Shown piece after piece: positions 22,511 through 31,806 of a stretch of 64,000 bases of DNA (positions are counted from its first letter, which is position 1; each line of letters starts with the position of its first letter). A model generated the notes under the pieces. The model was not told where the DNA came from, did not search any database, and saw only the letters and a list, made by a program, of their open reading frames with translations. Both the position numbers and the translations under genes were made by a program. The stretch is from Pseudomonas sp. MM223 (GTDB lineage Bacteria; Pseudomonadota; Gammaproteobacteria; Pseudomonadales; Pseudomonadaceae): NCBI GenBank assembly GCA_947090765.1, contig OX352322.1, forward strand, positions 2,463,501 through 2,527,500, given 5' to 3'.

Positions 22511-23269
22511 TTACAGCCGGCCCACCTTCCAGGGGGCGTACTCCAATTCACTGTAACCTTTGGCCTGGCCGTGCTCGTCGGCGCTGAAGCCGGGTAGCTT
22601 GCTCAGGTCAAGCGCCATACAGCGGCTGTTGAGTTCGGCCTGCAGCTTGCCATCGAGTCGAAAGTCATCCGGCCGGTTCGGGTGGGGATAAATCTGCACC
22701 AGGCAGCCTTGGACTTTGCCCTGCGCATTCGCCTCATAGTAGAGCGAGGCCCTGCCGATGCTGTTCACCGGCTGGTCGCGGAACAGGTGCTGCCAGAAGA
22801 ACTCACGTTGTGCATTGGCTTGGCGCCGTGGAGTGTCCAGTGCCTGGGCGGCGGCAGGCAGATCCACGAACAGGGGGGCGCGTACCTCCACTGTGCCGTC
22901 CTTTTCGCGTAAAGACTTGGGCGCCACGGGGTAGATGGTCTTCCAGCATTGCGCCTCGACCATGCTGGCCAACGCCTTGAAGTCCGTGCGGACGTGTTCG
23001 GCAGGCAACACCATTTCGTACTTCATGGGCGCCTTGCGGGCTTTGCAACTGATGGGCGCGGCGTGCTGGTCGAGTTTGACATCCAGCATCACCACGCCGA
23101 CCTGCTTGCCTGTATCTGCGGTGACGATACCCAGCTTCAGTACGTCCTGCATGTCGGTGACGAATGCCTTGCGCGCCTGCGCGTCCGCCTCGGAGGCAGG
23201 CCGGTTTTGGCAACCCGCCAAGGCGATGAGTGCGGCTGCCACAATTGCCGGAGACAACGATCTGAACAC
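22511..23269 (-). CDS. Hypothetical lipoprotein
   Basis: A 252-residue protein with a lipoprotein signal (lipobox LAGC, Cys20) and a predicted periplasmic domain with further cysteines (ISCKARK, AQCWKTIY, GCLVQIY, SRCMAL) that could form disulfides. The GTG start has AAGGAAG upstream at the right distance. No known family is recognised. The next gene on the same strand is 286 bases upstream and separated by a REP pair, so it is probably transcribed alone. Confidence 0.75.
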   Translation of the reverse strand: MFRSLSPAIVAAALIALAGCQNRPASEADAQARKAFVTDMQDVLKLGIVTADTGKQVGVVMLDVKLDQHAAPISCKARKAPMKYEMVLPAEHVRTDFKALASMVEAQCWKTIYPVAPKSLREKDGTVEVRAPLFVDLPAAAQALDTPRRQANAQREFFWQHLFRDQPVNSIGRASLYYEANAQGKVQGCLVQIYPHPNRPDDFRLDGKLQAELNSRCMALDLSKLPGFSADEHGQAKGYSELEYAPWKVGRL

Positions 23270-23417
23270 AGAAACTTCCTTGATCCGATGGAACCGGCCT
23301 ACATGCCGGCGGTAATGAGAAACAGTATTATCACGCGAAATGCGTGAGGGTTGTGTGTGGTTTGTGTGGAGAAATGTGGGACCGACAATTTTCCACCATC
23401 GCTCAAGCTACCACTCA

Positions 23418-23516
23418 CCCGGTAGGAGCAGCCTTGTGCTGCGAAGAGGCCGGCAGGGCTATATATCACCTTGTGCTGCAATGGCCTCTTCGTAGCACAA
23501 GGCTGCTCCTACAGGT
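23418..23516. repeat. Inverted REP pair, AGCAGCC variant
   Basis: TAGGAGCAGCCTTGTGCTGC and its reverse complement flank a centre containing GGCCGGC and ATATAT. It lies between the lipoprotein gene and the TonB receptor; the rest of the 286-base gap shows nothing else. Confidence 0.8.
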
Positions 23517-23555
23517 GTTGGGCCCGCTGCCGAGAGTGGGTAACCAAGCTTAAGG

Positions 23556-25706
23556 TCAGAAGCGCATGTCCAGCGCCAGCTCGAAGGTGCGTGGCGGCCC
23601 CATGTAGTACTGGCTGTTGTAGGCCTGCTTGGCATACACCTCATCGGTCAGGTTGCGCACCCGCCCGGTCAGCGTGGTGTGCTCATCCAGCCGGTAGCGG
23701 GCAAACGCGCCGAACAGTGTATAGGCCGGGGCCTTGAGGCTGTTGGCGTTGTCGGCATACACCGAGCCCACGTAGCGGCTGTCTGCGCCCACCGACCATG
23801 CCGGCGACAAGCTGTAGGTCAGCCACAGGTTGGCGACATTGGCCGGCACGTTGGTCGGTGCATTGCCCTTGCGCGACACCGACTTGCCGTTGACTGCCTC
23901 GTTGAACTCATCGTACTGCGCATCGACATAGGCGTAGTTGGCCTCGGCCAGCAGTTTGGGCGTTACCTGCAGGCGCCCGGACAGCTCGACACCGCGTGAG
24001 GTCTGCTGCCCGGCCTGAACGGTAAGGTTGGCGTCGTTCGAGTCGCGCACGGCAAAGTCCTTGCGCACGATCTGGTACAGCGCCAGCGTGGCAGCGCCTC
24101 GCCCGTCCAGGAAGTCGAACTTGCTGCCCACTTCCCATTGTTCGCCCTTGGACAGGTCGAACAACCCGACGTTGGAGTAGGTCGCTGCTGCCAGCGAACC
24201 GGCCGGTAAGTCGGCCGAGGAGCTGTACTGCACGTATACGCTGGCCGAAGGTGTCAATGCATAGGTCAGGCCGATGCGCCCGGACAGCGGCTCCCAACGT
24301 CGCTCGAAATAGGCCGGCGAGGTTGGCGTCACTGCGCCGTAGTTGGTCACTTCCATGTCCAGGTAGTCGTAGCGCAGGGCGGTCAGCAGGGCCAGGCGTT
24401 CGGTGAGTTGCAGGCGGTTTTCGGCGAACACTGCGCGGTTGATGACCTCGTGGTGGCGTTGCTTGGTCAGGCCGGCATTCACCCCGGGGATGTCATCGAA
24501 GCTGCCGGGGTCGAAGTGATCGGCATCGACCACGTCACTCCAGCTGCTAGAGGTGGGGTAGAGGGTCTGGCGCATGCGCGAGTATTCCAGCCCCAGCGAC
24601 CACTGGCTGGCCAGGCCGAACAGCTGGTTGTCATGGCGCAGCTCGATACGGTCGCCCAGCAGGTTCTGGTCGTGGCGCTGCAGGTAGGGGCTGCTGCGCT
24701 GCACCTTGCCATCGCGGGTGTAGGCGTAACGTTCAACGTTGCGGTAGTCGCGCTGGGCGTTGTAGTGGTACAGCGTGTTCTGCACGCTGGTGCTGTCGCT
24801 GAACTGGTAATCAAGGATCGAGCGCAGCCAGCGTACCCGTTGCTCATAGCGGCCGTCGGCGACGTTGTAGTTTTCGAAACGGCGGCTGTTGTCGATCTTC
24901 ATCGTGCTGCGCCCAGGCAGGATCGGTGAGCCCCAGTAGGGGCTTTCTTCGCGGTCTTCCTGGTACTCCAGCGCCAGGGTGTGGGTGAGGTTGGGTGCCA
25001 GGTCGCTGAGCAGCGAAAAGGCCAGGCTGTCGGTGTGCCGTTCGTTGCGGTCGACGTAGCCGTTGCCATGCCCGCGGCTGAAGTCCAGGCGCATGAAATG
25101 ACGGGCGTCGGCGGGGTTGCTGGCCAGTGCCTGGTTGATACCGAATGCTACCTCGCTGTCGTCGAAACTGCCGTAGCGGATTCGCCCGTCAATGATCTGC
25201 TGGTCGCGGCTGGCGAGCTTGGTGATGTAGTTGATCGAGCCGCCCACTGCGCCCGCGCCATGCAGGAACGAAGACGGCCCGCCAATCAGCTCGACGCGGT
25301 CGAGTACCCAGGCGTCCACTGGCCGAGTGGCACTGCTGTAGCCCAGGTTGATGCCGTTGTACAACTGGGTGACCTGGTTCTGGGTAAACCCGCGGTAGGC
25401 GACGAAGCCGCCAAAGCCGGGGTTGGCCGAGGCGTTGACGCCGGTCATGGCGTTGACCACGTCCTGGCTGTCCTTGGCGCCGCGTTCTTCGATCAGGCGG
25501 CGGTCCGAGACGCTGACCGATGCGGGGGTTTCCCGTGCGGTCAGGCCAAGGCGCGAACCGGTCCGGATCGGCTCGTCCAGTTGCACGCCGCTGGCGGCGT
25601 CGCGTTCGCCGTCGATGGTGGTGGCGCCAAGTTCCACAGGGGCGGTTTCAGCGCAGGCAAAGCTGCAGGTGCCCATAAGGAGCACCAGGGAGGTCTTGCG
25701 AAGCAT
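23556..25706 (-). CDS. TonB-dependent receptor, possibly copper-related
   Basis: A 716-residue outer membrane receptor. The signal peptide ends CSFACA. The plug domain has a TonB-box-like segment, RLGLTARETPASVSVSDR, GFGGFVAYRGF and VELIGGPSSFLHGAGAVGGSINYITK. A 22-strand barrel follows, ending in ELALDMRF with terminal Phe. The family label would be siderophore receptor. The gene directly upstream on the same strand encodes a DUF2946 protein, a family that often accompanies copper receptors, so copper or a copper complex is a reasonable alternative substrate. The start ATG 25706 follows GGAAG. Confidence 0.85.
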   Translation of the reverse strand: MLRKTSLVLLMGTCSFACAETAPVELGATTIDGERDAASGVQLDEPIRTGSRLGLTARETPASVSVSDRRLIEERGAKDSQDVVNAMTGVNASANPGFGGFVAYRGFTQNQVTQLYNGINLGYSSATRPVDAWVLDRVELIGGPSSFLHGAGAVGGSINYITKLASRDQQIIDGRIRYGSFDDSEVAFGINQALASNPADARHFMRLDFSRGHGNGYVDRNERHTDSLAFSLLSDLAPNLTHTLALEYQEDREESPYWGSPILPGRSTMKIDNSRRFENYNVADGRYEQRVRWLRSILDYQFSDSTSVQNTLYHYNAQRDYRNVERYAYTRDGKVQRSSPYLQRHDQNLLGDRIELRHDNQLFGLASQWSLGLEYSRMRQTLYPTSSSWSDVVDADHFDPGSFDDIPGVNAGLTKQRHHEVINRAVFAENRLQLTERLALLTALRYDYLDMEVTNYGAVTPTSPAYFERRWEPLSGRIGLTYALTPSASVYVQYSSSADLPAGSLAAATYSNVGLFDLSKGEQWEVGSKFDFLDGRGAATLALYQIVRKDFAVRDSNDANLTVQAGQQTSRGVELSGRLQVTPKLLAEANYAYVDAQYDEFNEAVNGKSVSRKGNAPTNVPANVANLWLTYSLSPAWSVGADSRYVGSVYADNANSLKAPAYTLFGAFARYRLDEHTTLTGRVRNLTDEVYAKQAYNSQYYMGPPRTFELALDMRF

Positions 25707-25774
25707 GTTTGTGTGTCTTCCACGCAAAGGTCATGGCTGACGGCGAGCGCGCGCACAGGCGCGCCCGGCTGAAG

Positions 25775-26184
25775 TCAGGCGAAATGAAGTACGGCTGCGG
25801 GGGAGACGGCGGGGGAGGCGCGGGGGTTGAGGGCGGGGCGTTGGTAGCGTGGTGGCGGTTGTGCCCAGCTGCGCACGACGATGGGCGAGGTGGCCACGGC
25901 GTGCGCCGGGGTAAAGACCAGCCGCCGCTGCTGAGCGGCACGGCCAAGCCAAACGAGGAGCACACCGGGCAATCGAGCTGGGCCATGTGCTGGTCACCGC
26001 CGGCACCGTCCAGGTCAATGGCTACGCCATGTTCGCTGTTGACCGAGCAGAAGCCGCCTTCCAGGCCGGCCAGGCGCAGGCCGCCCATCTGGCCATGGTG
26101 CAGGCCACACAGCAACAGGCTGAACAGGACGCTGGCATAGAGCGTCCAGGCAGTCAGTGTGCGAGTGTGCCGGGTGGTTTTCAT
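25775..26184 (-). CDS. DUF2946 protein; 1-nt frameshift near 25914
   Basis: A 136-residue exported protein once the frame is repaired. An N-terminal signal or membrane segment (TAWTLYASVLFSLLLCGLHHGQM) is followed by SVNSEHG and DQHMAQLDCPVCSSFGLAVPLS, with the CPVC and His residues characteristic of DUF2946, a family linked to copper handling. As read, the frame runs on through an unlike Arg/Pro-rich tail. One extra T on the coding strand (run of A at 25913-25915) joins GGWSF to TPAHAVATSPIVVRSW and the usual NPRASPA ending. The start is ATG 26184. It lies upstream of and collinear with the TonB receptor. Confidence 0.75.
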
Positions 26185-26239
26185 GGCGGCGAATCTACCA
26201 TCCGGATGAATGGTCGGGTAGCTCTTTTGCTGCAAGATT

Positions 26240-26290
26240 TTGGGGCTGCTTTGCAGCCCTATCGCGACACAAGGCCGCTCCCACAGGTAT
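26240..26290. repeat. Single REP-like element
   Basis: GGGGCTGCTTTGCAGCCC hairpin followed by CGACACAAGGCCGCTCCCAC. It lies between the DUF2946 gene and the upstream parA on the same strand and may terminate parA. Confidence 0.7.
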
Positions 26291-26327
26291 TGCACCGCTT
26301 CCAGACGCGGCGCACCCCCAAGGTCTG

Positions 26328-27104
26328 TCAGGCCGCCCGTTCCAGTGCATCCAGCAAATCGACAAACTCCATCGCCAATTTGTGCCGAGGTGCCAGGTGC
26401 ACCAACGGCACCGACGCCTGGTGCGATTCGCGCATCTTGATCGAGCTGCTCAGGTACACCGGCAGCACGGGCATGCCTTCGCTGCGCAACTGATCGACCA
26501 GGGTCTGGTGCAGGGCGGTGCGCCCGGCGAACTGGTTGACCACCACACCTTCTACCTGCAACGCCGGGTTGTGGTCCTGGCGCAGTTCCTCCACCTCGGC
26601 CATGACACTGTGCAGGGCCTGGCGCGAGAAGCTGTCGCAGTCGAACGGGATAAGCAGGCGCTCGGCCGCCACCAGTGCGCTGAAGGTATAAAAGTTGAGC
26701 GCCGGCGGGGTGTCGATATAGATCCGCTCGTAGTCCTCGCCCAGTTCCACCAGCAACTTGCGCAGCTTGTTGATCTTGAACTTGCTCTCCAGCTTGCTTT
26801 GCAGGTCGCTGAGGTCGGGGCTGGCGGTGACCAGGTGCAGGTTGCTGTAGCGGGTTTCGGTGATTGCCACACGGTGCTTCTTGCCGGCGGCAGTGACCGG
26901 TGACAGGGTCTGGCGGAAGAAATCGGCGATGCCGGCAGGAATGGCGTCGTTGTCCAGGCCAGTCAGGTAGTAAGTGGCATTGGCCTGCGGGTCCAGGTCG
27001 ACCAGCAAGGTCCGGTAACCCTCGGCGGCACTGGCAGCAGCGAGGTTGCAGGCGATGCTGGACTTGCCGACGCCACCTTTCTGATTGAAAACCACACGAC
27101 GCAT
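26328..27104 (-). CDS. ParA-family ATPase (orphan)
   Basis: A 258-residue deviant-Walker ATPase. Walker A is FNQKGGVGKSS with the signature lysine. Switch I lies in VDLDPQANAT and switch II in YIDTPPALNFYT; FDCDSFSRQAL and VVVNQF follow. ParA proteins position DNA, chemoreceptors, flagella or other complexes on the nucleoid or membrane. No parB or chemotaxis partner is adjacent, so the cargo is unknown. ATG 27104 is preferred over ATG 27119 because GGATGAG precedes it. Confidence 0.88.
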   Translation of the reverse strand: MRRVVFNQKGGVGKSSIACNLAAASAAEGYRTLLVDLDPQANATYYLTGLDNDAIPAGIADFFRQTLSPVTAAGKKHRVAITETRYSNLHLVTASPDLSDLQSKLESKFKINKLRKLLVELGEDYERIYIDTPPALNFYTFSALVAAERLLIPFDCDSFSRQALHSVMAEVEELRQDHNPALQVEGVVVNQFAGRTALHQTLVDQLRSEGMPVLPVYLSSSIKMRESHQASVPLVHLAPRHKLAMEFVDLLDALERAA

Positions 27105-27232
27105 GAGACGCTCATCCATGAAATGAAAATGTCAGGTTGGGGTCAATCCTATGACCGGAACACGACAGTTTTATGACAAAGATTGTTACAACAATCACTT
27201 TCATCGTTGGCTGGCCCTGCGAAGAAGCTGAT

Positions 27233-28804
27233 TCAGGCAATAGCTACCCGATTACGCCCCCCCTGCTTGGCCTGGTAAAGCGCCCGGTCAGCCTCGCCCA
27301 ATGCTTCCAAAGGGCCGCTGCCTGCCTCGCCATCCCAGCGTGCCACCCCCAGCGAAACCGTCACCGCGCCCACCGGCTGCACGGGCGTATCCTGCACCGT
27401 TACCCGTAGCCGCTCGGCCACCGCGGCCGCCACATCCAGGCTGGCCCCCGGCAGCAGCATCAGAAATTCCTCGCCCCCGGTGCGGCACAACAGGTCACCC
27501 TCGCGGCAGCAGCGGCGCATCAACTCCGCCAGCCGGCGCAGCACCTGGTCGCCGACCTCGTGCCCATGGCTGTCATTGACCCGTTTGAAATGGTCGATGT
27601 CCAGCACGATGGCCGCAAAGGCCCGGCCTTCGGCTTCCAGCAATGACAGGCTGAACTCCAGGCTGCGGCGGTTGCCCAGGCCAGTCAGCGGGTCGGTCTG
27701 GGCGTCGCGATTGAGCCGGCCGATGCGCTCCTGCAGCAGGTTCAGCCCAAACAGCAGGGCGCGCTTGAGCTCGGCCGCTTCGAAGTACCAGGCCCGCACG
27801 CGATGCAAGCGCTCTGCGGTGCCTGCACGGTCCATCGAGCGAGCGCCGGCAGCCAGTTGCCACAGCGGCCGGGCGATGGTCATGGCCAGCCACCACAGCA
27901 GCAGACAGCCCACCAGCGCCAAGGGCGCAGAGATGCCCACCACGTTGAGGACCAGGTGGCTCAGTGGCGCCACCGTCTGCGCCAGCGGTTGCTGCGCCAC
28001 CACGCCCCAGCCAGCGCTGGGTACGGTGGCGAACCCTGCGAGCATGTCCACGCCCTGGCTGTTGGTGAGTTGCCGAGTACCGCTGTCCAGGGTCGCCAGC
28101 TGGTCGATCAGCACGTTGCCCTCTACCACTGTGCCGACCCGTTCGCTATTGGGGTGGTACAGCAGGCGGCGGTTACGGTCGACCACATACAAGTACGAAC
28201 CGTCCTTGTAGAAATGCTCGCCCAGCAGGCTGTTGAGGATGTTGCGTTCACGCAGGTACAGGCTGCCACCGACGTACCCCAGATAGCGACCGTTACTGTC
28301 GAAAACGGGCTGCGACAGCGCCACCACCAGGTTGTCGGCCGCTGAAAGGTAGGGCGTGGAAACCAGTGGGCGACGTTCGTGCAGTGCTTCCTGAGCGCCG
28401 GGCGACTGTACGTGGCTGCCGACCAGGTGCCGTAGCGGGGCAGGGGATACTGCCAGCAGCACGCCCTTGGCATCGATCACGAAGGTGGAGTTGAAGGCCA
28501 TGCTCTGGCCCAGCACACGGTCGGTCTCCACCTGCAGCGCAGCGGCATCGCCTAGCTGCCGGCCTTGTACGCCGGCGCTGAAGGCCAGCTGCTGCTGGGC
28601 GTTGCTGATGAAGGTTTCGGTGATGCTGGCCAGCTTCATCGCATACACCCGGTTGGCTTCCAGGGCGTGGTCGATCAGCAACTGGCGCTGTACCCGGTAG
28701 CTGGCAAAATAGCTGGCGCACAGCATGACCAGGGCGGTAAGGGCGCAGAGCACCAGAATGAGTGTGCGTAGATCCAGGCGCAATCCGTGCTTGGCGTGTG
28801 GCAA
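27233..28804 (-). CDS. Diguanylate cyclase with periplasmic Cache sensor
   Basis: A 523-residue c-di-GMP synthase. TM1 is TLILVLCALTALVML. A dCache-like periplasmic domain follows (FVIDAKGVLLAVSP; LSQPVFDSNGRYLGYVGGSL; YLYVVDRNRRLLYHP). TM2 is ISAPLALVGCLLLWWLA. The cytoplasmic GGDEF domain has DPLTGLGNRRSLE, an intact GGEEF active site and an RxxD inhibitory site (REGD) five residues before it, so it should be active and feedback inhibited. The start is uncertain: TTG 28804 after GAGG is used, with TTG 28849 possible. The next gene upstream lies 64 bases away on the same strand. Confidence 0.9.
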   Translation of the reverse strand: MPHAKHGLRLDLRTLILVLCALTALVMLCASYFASYRVQRQLLIDHALEANRVYAMKLASITETFISNAQQQLAFSAGVQGRQLGDAAALQVETDRVLGQSMAFNSTFVIDAKGVLLAVSPAPLRHLVGSHVQSPGAQEALHERRPLVSTPYLSAADNLVVALSQPVFDSNGRYLGYVGGSLYLRERNILNSLLGEHFYKDGSYLYVVDRNRRLLYHPNSERVGTVVEGNVLIDQLATLDSGTRQLTNSQGVDMLAGFATVPSAGWGVVAQQPLAQTVAPLSHLVLNVVGISAPLALVGCLLLWWLAMTIARPLWQLAAGARSMDRAGTAERLHRVRAWYFEAAELKRALLFGLNLLQERIGRLNRDAQTDPLTGLGNRRSLEFSLSLLEAEGRAFAAIVLDIDHFKRVNDSHGHEVGDQVLRRLAELMRRCCREGDLLCRTGGEEFLMLLPGASLDVAAAVAERLRVTVQDTPVQPVGAVTVSLGVARWDGEAGSGPLEALGEADRALYQAKQGGRNRVAIA

Positions 28805-28868
28805 TCCTGACCTCGAGTGATTGAACGTAGCGCCGACCTTTCGCGCCAAGTGGAATGGGGAGCCGCGT

Positions 28869-29348
28869 TCAGGAACCCGCCCTGTCCAGGGCGTTCAGTT
28901 CGTCTTCCACTTGCTGCATGCGCCGCTCGACCAGTGCTTGTACCTTGACGTCGCGGGCGGTCTCGCGCATCAGGGCGGTGAGTTTTTCGCTCAGGCGCTT
29001 GCCCGCTTCGGTGTCTTCCAGCGCCCTGGCCTTGGCCGGGTCCTGGGTGGCCGCAACGATGGTGGCGAACTCGGCGTCGCTGAAGTTCTTTTCGCTGTAC
29101 AGCCGGAACAGGTCCTGGCGCTGGTCCTCGACGGTCAGGTACTTGCGCAGAACATCCTGGATGGTGGCCTGCGACAGCTGTGGGTGGGTGCGGCCCAGCA
29201 GCGCGGCCATGCGCTCGATGTTGTGGGCATAGGCATCCTGCAGCGGTAGCTGGGCGAGGATCTGATCTTCACGAGAGGGCTTCTGGTCGCAGGCGGTAAG
29301 GGCGGCAGTCAGCAGCAGGGGCAACAGCAACTTCTGGAAGCGAGGCAT
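28869..29348 (-). CDS. Hypothetical lipoprotein
   Basis: A 159-residue lipoprotein (signal LLLPLLLTAALTAC, Cys20). The mature part is predicted all-helical and highly charged, with heptad-like stretches near the end (LVERRMQQVEDELNALDR). No catalytic motif is seen. It is probably co-transcribed with the downstream diguanylate cyclase. No family is recognised. Confidence 0.75.
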   Translation of the reverse strand: MPRFQKLLLPLLLTAALTACDQKPSREDQILAQLPLQDAYAHNIERMAALLGRTHPQLSQATIQDVLRKYLTVEDQRQDLFRLYSEKNFSDAEFATIVAATQDPAKARALEDTEAGKRLSEKLTALMRETARDVKVQALVERRMQQVEDELNALDRAGS

Positions 29349-29478
29349 GGCGTGGCCTGGTCGGGCAGTGAAGACTGCCGATTATACCGGTGTCCGCCTG
29401 GCCACGACGAACTTTGTGATTTGCCTTGTACGGCACACTGGGGTAGAACCTTGCCCTCCAACCACTGCCAACAGCCCC

Positions 29479-29976
29479 ATGCCGAACTGGACCCTGCAAC
29501 CTGTGGCGCGCGCCGCCATTGCCGAAGTCGTGGCGTTTGTCGACAGCGCTCGCCGCGAGCTGTTCCCGATGCTTGCGAAGGCGCCATTGCCGCACGACCT
29601 TGCGCATTTTGCCGAGACCTACCTGGACGGCGCAGGGTGCTTTCTTGAGGCCCGTGATGGCGGGCGGCTGGTCGCGGTGATTGGCTACGTGCCCTATGAC
29701 CACCGCTTTGCCCAGCTTGACTACCACGCCGACCGGGTGGTCGAGGTGGTACGCCTGTTCGTGCTGCCGGCCTACCGCAGGCATGGCCTGGCAGCCGCGT
29801 TGTTTGGTGCGTTGCGCGAGCGGGCGGAGCAGGCGGGTGTCAACTGCCTGTACCTGCATACGCATCCGTTTCTGCCGGGGGCGATTGCGTTTTGGGAGCG
29901 GCAAGGGTTCGCAGTGGTGAATGTGGAGCAGGACCCGGTCTGGCAGACCACGCACATGCACGTGCGATTGCCCTGA
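29479..29976 (+). CDS. GNAT-family N-acetyltransferase
   Basis: A 165-residue cytoplasmic acetyltransferase. The acetyl-CoA motif is VVRLFVLPAYRRHGLAAALF (R/Q-x-x-G form), followed by the late strand LYLHTHPFLPGAIAFWERQGF. The start MPNWTLQPV at 29479 places the family core at the usual distance; upstream in-frame codons overlap the divergent lipoprotein promoter. The substrate is unknown. Confidence 0.85.
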   Translation: MPNWTLQPVARAAIAEVVAFVDSARRELFPMLAKAPLPHDLAHFAETYLDGAGCFLEARDGGRLVAVIGYVPYDHRFAQLDYHADRVVEVVRLFVLPAYRRHGLAAALFGALRERAEQAGVNCLYLHTHPFLPGAIAFWERQGFAVVNVEQDPVWQTTHMHVRLP

Positions 29977-30098
29977 CCTGTGGGAAAGCGCCTACAGCGA
30001 CACTTTTGGCGTGATCTACGTGTTCATTTAAAAACCGGCCCGGCTTGCTTACCTTTCCCTGTGCACGGCTTATTCACTGCACCAGAGGGAAGCTCACG

Positions 30099-30455
30099 AT
30101 GCCATACATGGCCCTGTACAAACTCAAACTGCTGGACGAATTCGAAGACCGCATTGACCTGTGGACCTTTGCGGAATTTGAAAAAAGGCTGATAGAGCTG
30201 TGGCGTGGGGCGACCTACCATGACGCCAAGGGCATCATCAATGCGGCGCACAAGGAACGCCGGTGGCCGAGGGTGGTGAAGCGGTATTTGCTGACCCATT
30301 ACAAGGTGTTTGGCAATGTCGAGCCGGGCTGGATCGCACGTTTGCCCAAGTCGTGGCGGCGATGCCTGCGCAGGAACGAATGGATTGGGGGTTGCTGCCT
30401 GCTGGCAGTTCAGTTGCCTGATGGATCCTGGGGCTGCGCAGCGGCCCCAATTTAG
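30099..30455 (+). CDS. Hypothetical protein
   Basis: A 118-residue basic protein starting MPYMALYKLKLLDEFED, with AGAGGGAAG upstream of ATG 30099. The core is aromatic and positively charged (AAHKERRWPRVVKRYLL; LPKSWRRCLRRNEW), with no signal peptide or membrane segment. The last residues (GSWGCAAAPI) are encoded by the hairpin at 30430, so the natural stop may lie in that terminator. No family is recognised. Confidence 0.5.
   Translation: MPYMALYKLKLLDEFEDRIDLWTFAEFEKRLIELWRGATYHDAKGIINAAHKERRWPRVVKRYLLTHYKVFGNVEPGWIARLPKSWRRCLRRNEWIGGCCLLAVQLPDGSWGCAAAPI
30430..30448. terminator. Hairpin between convergent genes
   Basis: GGGGCTGCGCAGCGGCCCC can fold into a compact hairpin; AATTTA follows. 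It overlaps the 3' end of the 118-residue gene and lies just beyond the OprD stop, so it may serve both. Confidence 0.5.
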
Positions 30456-30468
30456 GCAACCCGGTCTA

Positions 30469-31806
30469 TCAGAACCCCCCAGACAACGGCCACTCAACCG
30501 CCAGGCGTATCTGGTCCCCGTCCAGCTCAGCCTGCGCCGTGTTCCCCCGGTGAACGTTATGCCTCACCGAGAACGTCGTCCCCTTGGCCTTGCCGCTCTG
30601 CACCACATACCGCGCTTCCAGGTCGCGCTCCCAATGCTTGCCGCCCTTGCCATACCCCAGGTACGCATAGCCGCCGTTTGGGTCTACGTGTGTGCCGTCG
30701 ATATCGAACCCCCGCACATACAGCGCCGTGAGGTTCAACCCCGGTACGCCATAGGCCCCCATGTTGAGGTCGTAGCGTGCTTGCCAGGACTTCTCGTTCG
30801 GTGCGTTGAAGTCCGACATCTGCACGGCGTTGGCAATGAAGATTGCCCCCCGCGTCACATAGTCGAACGGGGTGTTGCCGTCTACCTGCTGCCAGCCCAG
30901 GCTGAAGCCGTGCGGCCCTTGGTTGTAGCGCGAGACCAGGCTCCAGGTGGTGTTGTCGATGCGCCCGGACAGCGCCTTGCCGGTGTCTGTGGTGCGGTAA
31001 AGGTTCAGGTCCAGGCTGAGGCTGCGGCGGTCATCCAAGGCGTGGGTGAGGGTGCTGCCGAGGTAGTGCTGGTTCCAGCTGTCCTCGTAGCGCGAGGTGT
31101 ACAAGCTGCCGCTGAAGGCTGCACTGGGGTTCCAGACCACGCCGGCCAGGTCGAAACTGTTGCCCTGTTTGCCGTTGGAGTAGTTTACCGCGAAGCCTTG
31201 GTCGTGGCTGGAGGCATTGCGGTCGGCGTTTTCGTTGAAGTGCCCGGCCACCAGCTTGAGTGTGTCGAACTCGCTGCTGGTGAGGAAGAACCCGGTGGCG
31301 GTCTCGGGCAGCAGGCGGCTGTCGGAAGAACTGAACACCGGGGTTTTGACCCGTTGCTCGCCATAGGACAGCACAGTATTGGACACCCGCAACTTCAGCG
31401 CCGCGCCCGCGCGGCTGTATTCGTTTTTCGGGTGCCCATCATTATCCACGCCCAGCAGGCGTGCTTTGCCCACGCGGCCGCCGCCGCTGTCGAGTTGCAC
31501 GCCCAGGTAGGCATGGGCATCGACGCCGACACCGATCAGGCCCTGGGTGAAGCCCGACTGCAACGTCCCCATCAAGCCGTAGGCCCATTCCTCAGCCTTG
31601 CCATTGCGTTCGTTACGCGGTTTGTAGGCATTACGCCCGGCACTGTTGCGCCCACCGTGCTTGTAGTCGCGCTGGTCGAATACGCTGCGGTTGAGGATGC
31701 TCCAACTGCTGTCTTCGACAAAGCCGTTGCTTTGCGACTGGGCGGAGTCGGCAAATGCAAAGGGCGACAACCCCAGCAGCGGCAGCGCCAGCATGAGCCG
31801 GCTCAT
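30469..31806 (-). CDS. OprD-family outer membrane porin
   Basis: A 445-residue porin. Signal peptide MLALPLLGLSPFAFA, then the OprD pattern of an N-terminal FVEDSSWSILNRSVFDQRDYK, a long strand-rich body and a C-terminal QIRLAVEWPLSGGF ending in Phe. OprD channels take up small carboxylates, amino acids or peptides. It is the last gene of a unit with the ABC importer and the cupredoxin, overlapping the cupredoxin by 4 bases. An OprD porin in a cobalamin-riboswitch operon is unusual. Confidence 0.88.
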   Translation of the reverse strand: MSRLMLALPLLGLSPFAFADSAQSQSNGFVEDSSWSILNRSVFDQRDYKHGGRNSAGRNAYKPRNERNGKAEEWAYGLMGTLQSGFTQGLIGVGVDAHAYLGVQLDSGGGRVGKARLLGVDNDGHPKNEYSRAGAALKLRVSNTVLSYGEQRVKTPVFSSSDSRLLPETATGFFLTSSEFDTLKLVAGHFNENADRNASSHDQGFAVNYSNGKQGNSFDLAGVVWNPSAAFSGSLYTSRYEDSWNQHYLGSTLTHALDDRRSLSLDLNLYRTTDTGKALSGRIDNTTWSLVSRYNQGPHGFSLGWQQVDGNTPFDYVTRGAIFIANAVQMSDFNAPNEKSWQARYDLNMGAYGVPGLNLTALYVRGFDIDGTHVDPNGGYAYLGYGKGGKHWERDLEARYVVQSGKAKGTTFSVRHNVHRGNTAQAELDGDQIRLAVEWPLSGGF

